This document shows, in pieces, positions 60,952 through 64,000 of a stretch of DNA of 64,000 bases. The position numbers and the translations under genes are program-made. The notes under the pieces are model-generated. The model did no database searches. It was not told the origin of the DNA and saw nothing but the letters and a program-made list of their open reading frames with translations. The DNA is from Pseudomonas sp. MF4836 (GTDB taxonomy: Bacteria; Pseudomonadota; Gammaproteobacteria; Pseudomonadales; Pseudomonadaceae), in NCBI RefSeq assembly GCF_002018875.1, contig NZ_MVOL01000005.1, forward strand, positions 434,001 to 498,000, written 5' to 3'. Numbering within the stretch: position 1 is the stretch's first letter; each line of letters begins with the position of its first letter.

Positions 60952-62244
60952 TTACTGGGCGGCTTTGACGGCCGATGCCAGCTGCGCACTGGCCTTGGCC
61001 GGGTCCGCATCCTTGTCGTTCATGAAGTTGGTGACCACGTCGAAGATCGCGCCCTGCACGGCCAGGGAAGTGGCCATGTTGTGCGCCATGCTCGGTTGCA
61101 GGCCGCCGGTCTTGTCGTCAGCCAGGAAGTCCTTGGCCGCCGCTTGGGCGCAGGAGTCGAAGCCCAGGCCGCTCATGTCGTTGAGCATGTCGGTGCGCAC
61201 CGGGATCGAGCCCTTGTTGATGCTGAAGACCTTCTGGAAGTCCTTGCCCAGTGCAACCTTGGCCAGGTCCTGCTGAGCGGCGATATCGCCCTTGCGATCA
61301 GCCTTGAGCTTGAACACCGCCAGGGAGTCGATGTTGTAGGTGAAGGCTTTTTCAGTGCCCGGGAACGGCACGCACTGGTAGTCCTTGCCGGCGATTTTCT
61401 TCGCCGCAGTCCACTCGCTCTTGGCCCAGTCGCCCATCATCTGCATGCCGGCCTTGCCATTGATCACGTCGGCGGCAGCGATGTTCCAGTCACGCCCGGC
61501 GCGGTTGGGGTCCATGTAGCCGGTGAGTTTTTTCAGCTCGGTGAAGGCCTTGGTCATCTCCGGGCCGGACAGGGTTTTCTGGTCCAGGTCGACCAGGGCC
61601 TTCTGATAGCCCTCGGCGCCCATCACCGACAGCACCACGTCTTCGAACACGGTGCTGTCCTGCCACGGCTGGCCGCCGTGGGCCAGGGCGATAAAGCCGG
61701 CGGCCTTGAGTTTGTCACCTGCGGCATAGAATTCAGCAAGGGTGGTCGGGGCCTTTTCGATCCCGGCTTTCTTGAATACTTCCGGGTTGATCCACAGCCA
61801 GTTGACCCGATGGATGTTCACCGGTACGGCGACGTAGTCGCCTTCGAACTTGACGGTGTCGGAGACTTTTTTCGACAGCAGGCCGTCCCAGTTTTCCGAC
61901 TTGGCGACGTCTTTCAAGGTGTCGGTGCTGAGCAGGCCAGTGCTGCCCCACTCCTGGATATCCGGCCCCTTGATCTGTGCCACACCCGGCGGATTACCGG
62001 CGACGGCGCGGCTTTTCAATACGGTCATGGCAGTCGAACCGCCGCCACCGGCAACCGCACCGTCCTTCCAGGTAAAGCCGTCTTTCTCGACTTGGGCCTT
62101 GAGAACATCGACCGCGGCTTTTTCACCACCCGACGTCCACCAGTGCACGACTTCCACTGAACCTTTGGAATCGGCGGCAAGTGCGTTCAAGGGAAACAAC
62201 GAGGCGAGAGAAATGACAGTGGCGAGGCGAGAAATCGCATTCAT
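60952..62244 (-). CDS. gtsA: Glucose ABC transporter substrate-binding protein
   Basis: 430 residues. Signal peptide with cleavage after LNALA (about residue 23), then [27 protein letters not shown], the family start, and [38 protein letters not shown]. It is a sugar-binding protein (cluster B) of the periplasm. The leader carries an AACAACAA tract before GAAAGG. Confidence 0.94.
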   Translation of the reverse strand: MNAISRLATVISLASLFPLNALAADSKGSVEVVHWWTSGGEKAAVDVLKAQVEKDGFTWKDGAVAGGGGSTAMTVLKSRAVAGNPPGVAQIKGPDIQEWGSTGLLSTDTLKDVAKSENWDGLLSKKVSDTVKFEGDYVAVPVNIHRVNWLWINPEVFKKAGIEKAPTTLAEFYAAGDKLKAAGFIALAHGGQPWQDSTVFEDVVLSVMGAEGYQKALVDLDQKTLSGPEMTKAFTELKKLTGYMDPNRAGRDWNIAAADVINGKAGMQMMGDWAKSEWTAAKKIAGKDYQCVPFPGTEKAFTYNIDSLAVFKLKADRKGDIAAQQDLAKVALGKDFQKVFSINKGSIPVRTDMLNDMSGLGFDSCAQAAAKDFLADDKTGGLQPSMAHNMATSLAVQGAIFDVVTNFMNDKDADPAKASAQLASAVKAAQ

Positions 62245-62258
62245 CTGAAGTACCTTTC

Positions 62259-62266
62259 TTGTTGTT
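62259..62266 (-). promoter_or_regulatory. AANAANAA tract before gtsA (candidate Hfq/Crc site)
   Basis: The coding strand reads AACAACAA, next to the GAAAGG ribosome site of gtsA. Confidence 0.58.
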
Positions 62267-62360
62267 ATGCATGCAAGTCTGGTGCTTGCGCTGCACGGGA
62301 TTTTAAACAGCGCATCGAACCTCGCAGGTAACGAAGGGACGCGCGAATGTCACTGCATGG

Positions 62361-63620
62361 TTACATAACCTGCGGGCCAGACACCTGCGCCAGGGCAGAC
62401 GCGAGGCTTGGGGCCAACGCCAGGCGCGGAATCAGCACCGCCTGCCAGGCGTGATAGAGGTCGGGTTTGCCGGCCCAGATCTCGGCGCTGGGGCTGTTGT
62501 CCAGCCCGAGCTCGTGGTGCCAACTGCCCTGCACGCGATCGATGAAATGGGTTTCGCAAAACTCCCAGAAACAGCGGTACCAGGTTTCGTAGCGAGCCTC
62601 GCCGGTGCGCTGGAGCAAGGCACTGGCGGCGGCGCTGGCCTCGGCGTGGGTCCAGTGCAGGCGCTGGCGCACCACGGGCCGATGGTTCCAGTCCAGGGTG
62701 TAGACGATGCCGGGCGCCCCGTCGACCGCCCAGCCGTGGCGGCAGTTGCTCTCGAACAGCCTTTGCGCGTCCAGCACCAGCCAGCCCGGGGTCAACATGC
62801 CGGCGCGCACCCGCGACGCCTCCAGGTGCAACAGCAAGCGCGCCCACTCGAAACCATGCCCGGGGGTGGTGCCGTAGGGACGAAAGCCGTCTGCCGGATG
62901 TGCCGAGTTGTAGTCAGGCAAGGCCTGCCACTGGCGGTCGAAATGCTCGATCACCATAAAGTCGTTGCCCGCCGCGTGCTGGTGGATCACCCGCTCGACA
63001 ATCCGCAGGGCGCGGTTCAGCCAGCGCGGGTCCTGGGTGACATCGGCCAGGGCGAGGAAGGCTTCGGTGGCGTGCATATTGCTGTTGGCGCCACGGTAGC
63101 TTTCCTCTTCGCTCCAGTCGCGATTGAACGACTCGCGCAGGGCGCCCTCCTCCTCGCTCCAGAAATGGCTGTCGATGACCTCGATCGCCTGCTCCAGCAG
63201 GGCCTGGGCACCGGGGCGGCCGGCGACCACTGCGGAACTGGCGGCCAGGGCGACAAAGGCATGCAGGTAGGCTGCCTTGTCGGTGTTGCCATCCCCTGCT
63301 GCCTGCACCGCGAACCAGCCACCGTGCTCGGCATCGCGCAATGGCCCGGCCAGGGCGGCGACGCCGTGGTCGACCAGCGCCGCGTAACCGGGCAAACCCT
63401 GGATATGGGCCATGGCAAAACTGTGGGTCATGCGCGCGGTGTTCATGGTTTCGGCCCGGGCGTCGGCCGGCAGGCGGCCTTGGGCGTCCAGATTGCCGAA
63501 GCCGTCGGCGAGCCGTGCCGCCTTGGCGAAATCCAGCAGGCGCAGGCCTTCGGCAGCGAGCCAGGCATGATGGGCGGGAGCGTTCAGCCAACTGCTGAAC
63601 GACAGCGAAAGAGAGTCCAT
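62361..63620 (-). CDS. AGE family epimerase/isomerase
   Basis: 419 residues of the (alpha/alpha)6 barrel AGE family: RMTHSFAMAHIQGLPGYAALVDHGVAAL, HAFVALAASSAV, YRGANSNMHATEAFLALADVTQDPRWLNRALRI, GHGFEWARLLLHLE, and FCETHFIDRVQGSWHHELG. Members isomerise mannose to fructose or epimerise glucose-type sugars. The place just upstream of gtsA suggests sugar use linked to glucose uptake. AAAACAACAAC precedes the ribosome site. Confidence 0.88.
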   Translation of the reverse strand: MDSLSLSFSSWLNAPAHHAWLAAEGLRLLDFAKAARLADGFGNLDAQGRLPADARAETMNTARMTHSFAMAHIQGLPGYAALVDHGVAALAGPLRDAEHGGWFAVQAAGDGNTDKAAYLHAFVALAASSAVVAGRPGAQALLEQAIEVIDSHFWSEEEGALRESFNRDWSEEESYRGANSNMHATEAFLALADVTQDPRWLNRALRIVERVIHQHAAGNDFMVIEHFDRQWQALPDYNSAHPADGFRPYGTTPGHGFEWARLLLHLEASRVRAGMLTPGWLVLDAQRLFESNCRHGWAVDGAPGIVYTLDWNHRPVVRQRLHWTHAEASAAASALLQRTGEARYETWYRCFWEFCETHFIDRVQGSWHHELGLDNSPSAEIWAGKPDLYHAWQAVLIPRLALAPSLASALAQVSGPQVM

Positions 63621-63630
63621 GGGCGACCTG

Positions 63631-63641
63631 TTGTTGTTTTT
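63631..63641 (-). promoter_or_regulatory. AANAANAA tract before the AGE gene (candidate Hfq/Crc site)
   Basis: The coding strand reads AAAAACAACAA, about ten bases before the ATG at 63620. Confidence 0.5.
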
Positions 63642-63784
63642 ATCGAAGGCCTGAGTCTAATCAAGCCTCGATCCACCGCAGGTAACGAAGCACACGGCAA
63701 ATGTCACCAACCGGTGACATGGCCACCATGCTGTGCAGAAGGTGCTTAAGCGGCCAGGGGAGATTGCTGGACAACGAGGCTCTT

Positions 63785-63932
63785 TGTGGCGAGGGAGCTT
63801 GCTCCCGCTCGACGGCGCAGCCGGCGCAAAATCGCTGACTGCGGTGAATCTGGCGGAACCCGCCAACCCGGCTCAAGGTTGAAAACCTTCAGTGCACCGG
63901 CTGGCCCTGCGGGAGCAAGCTCCCTCGCCACA
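63785..63932. repeat. REP pair (BIME), perfect 24-base inverted arms
   Basis: The 24 bases at 63785-63808 (tgtggcgagggagcttgctc plus ccgc) are repeated exactly inverted at 63909-63932. The 100-base spacer has no ORF of note. Each arm also folds on itself through gggagcttgctccc. It fills much of the 380-base tail 63621-64000, which otherwise holds the AGE promoter region and nothing recognisable. Confidence 0.85.
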
Positions 63933-64000
63933 GAGGGCGGGTGCGCTAAAGCACTCACCCTGTCTGGGCGATCCAACCCCGCCTTCGACAGGCGCTCAAT

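Overview
The window reads as chromosomal DNA of a Pseudomonas of the fluorescens/putida lineage. It is GC-rich and densely coded, with no rRNA, tRNA, phage or complete insertion sequence seen. The evidence is a zwf-pgl-eda block with divergent hexR beside an ABC glucose transporter and OprB porin, paired fadD genes opposite a hydrolase and a PhaJ-type hydratase, PqiA-PqiA-PqiB-PqiC, PxpABC, PACE efflux proteins, and intergenic REP-type repeats built on the gagggagcttgctccc core. All calls come from reading the sequence. No database search was run, so family names rest on motifs, length and gene order.

Layout. 1-9.6 kb: 3' end of a glycerophosphodiester phosphodiesterase, an AraC regulator, a sterol-desaturase-like membrane hydroxylase, a PepSY protein, a GAF histidine kinase, a FlxA-like protein, a chemoreceptor, a MITE-like element, a ZntB-type zinc transporter and a PiT phosphate transporter. 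9.7-13.7 kb: the 5-oxoprolinase operon pxpA-[27-codon ORF]-pxpB-pxpC with a divergent LysR gene. 13.7-17.2 kb: an MCE-type lipid-transport operon (pqiA, pqiA, pqiB, pqiC). 17.5-18.9 kb: PACE efflux gene divergent from a LysR gene. 18.9-21.6 kb: an ECF42-type sigma factor operon with DGPF/YciI, SRPBCC and NTF2-like proteins. 21.7-24.3 kb: two acetyltransferases, a 36-residue membrane peptide, a GyrI-like protein and a LysE exporter. 24.5-29.1 kb: alaC, then gluconate uptake and phosphorylation (gntP, gntK) with the LacI-type repressor gntR. 29.1-30.6 kb: a second LysR-PACE pair. 30.6-40.4 kb: two glutathione transferases, a uronate-dehydrogenase-like enzyme, a double-PAS soluble chemoreceptor, a LysR regulator, a secreted methyltransferase-like protein, peptide deformylase, a BrkB-like protein, CsbD and small proteins. 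40.4-45.8 kb: fadD1 and fadD2 divergent from a lysophospholipase-like hydrolase and phaJ. 46-49 kb: an aromatic-acid-type efflux operon (FUSC, DUF1656, HlyD). 49-51.3 kb: a four-helix stress protein, a DUF3820 protein and a PLP enzyme. 51.5-63.6 kb: the glucose region, comprising eda, pgl, zwf, hexR, a hexose-6-phosphate mutarotase, oprB, gtsDCBA and an AGE-family isomerase. The last 380 bases hold a REP pair.

How the parts work together. Glucose crosses the outer membrane through OprB and the inner membrane through GtsABCD. Zwf, Pgl and Eda then carry it through the Entner-Doudoroff route; edd and glk are not in this window. Gluconate enters by GntP and joins at 6-phosphogluconate through GntK. 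Local control is visible as three GntR-like operator copies around gntR/gntK/gntP, a dyad between zwf and hexR, and A-rich AANAANAA tracts (the form bound by Hfq/Crc) next to the ribosome binding sites of gntP, zwf, oprB, gtsA and the AGE gene. The fadD/phaJ block provides fatty-acid activation and a link from beta-oxidation to polyhydroxyalkanoate precursors.

I found no CRISPR array, toxin-antitoxin pair, defence island or obviously new multi-gene system. The most unusual items are a start-coupled 27-residue ORF inside the pxp operon, the duplicated LysR-PACE modules, a SAM-methyltransferase-like protein carrying a signal peptide, and several short ORFs and hairpins in intergenic DNA.
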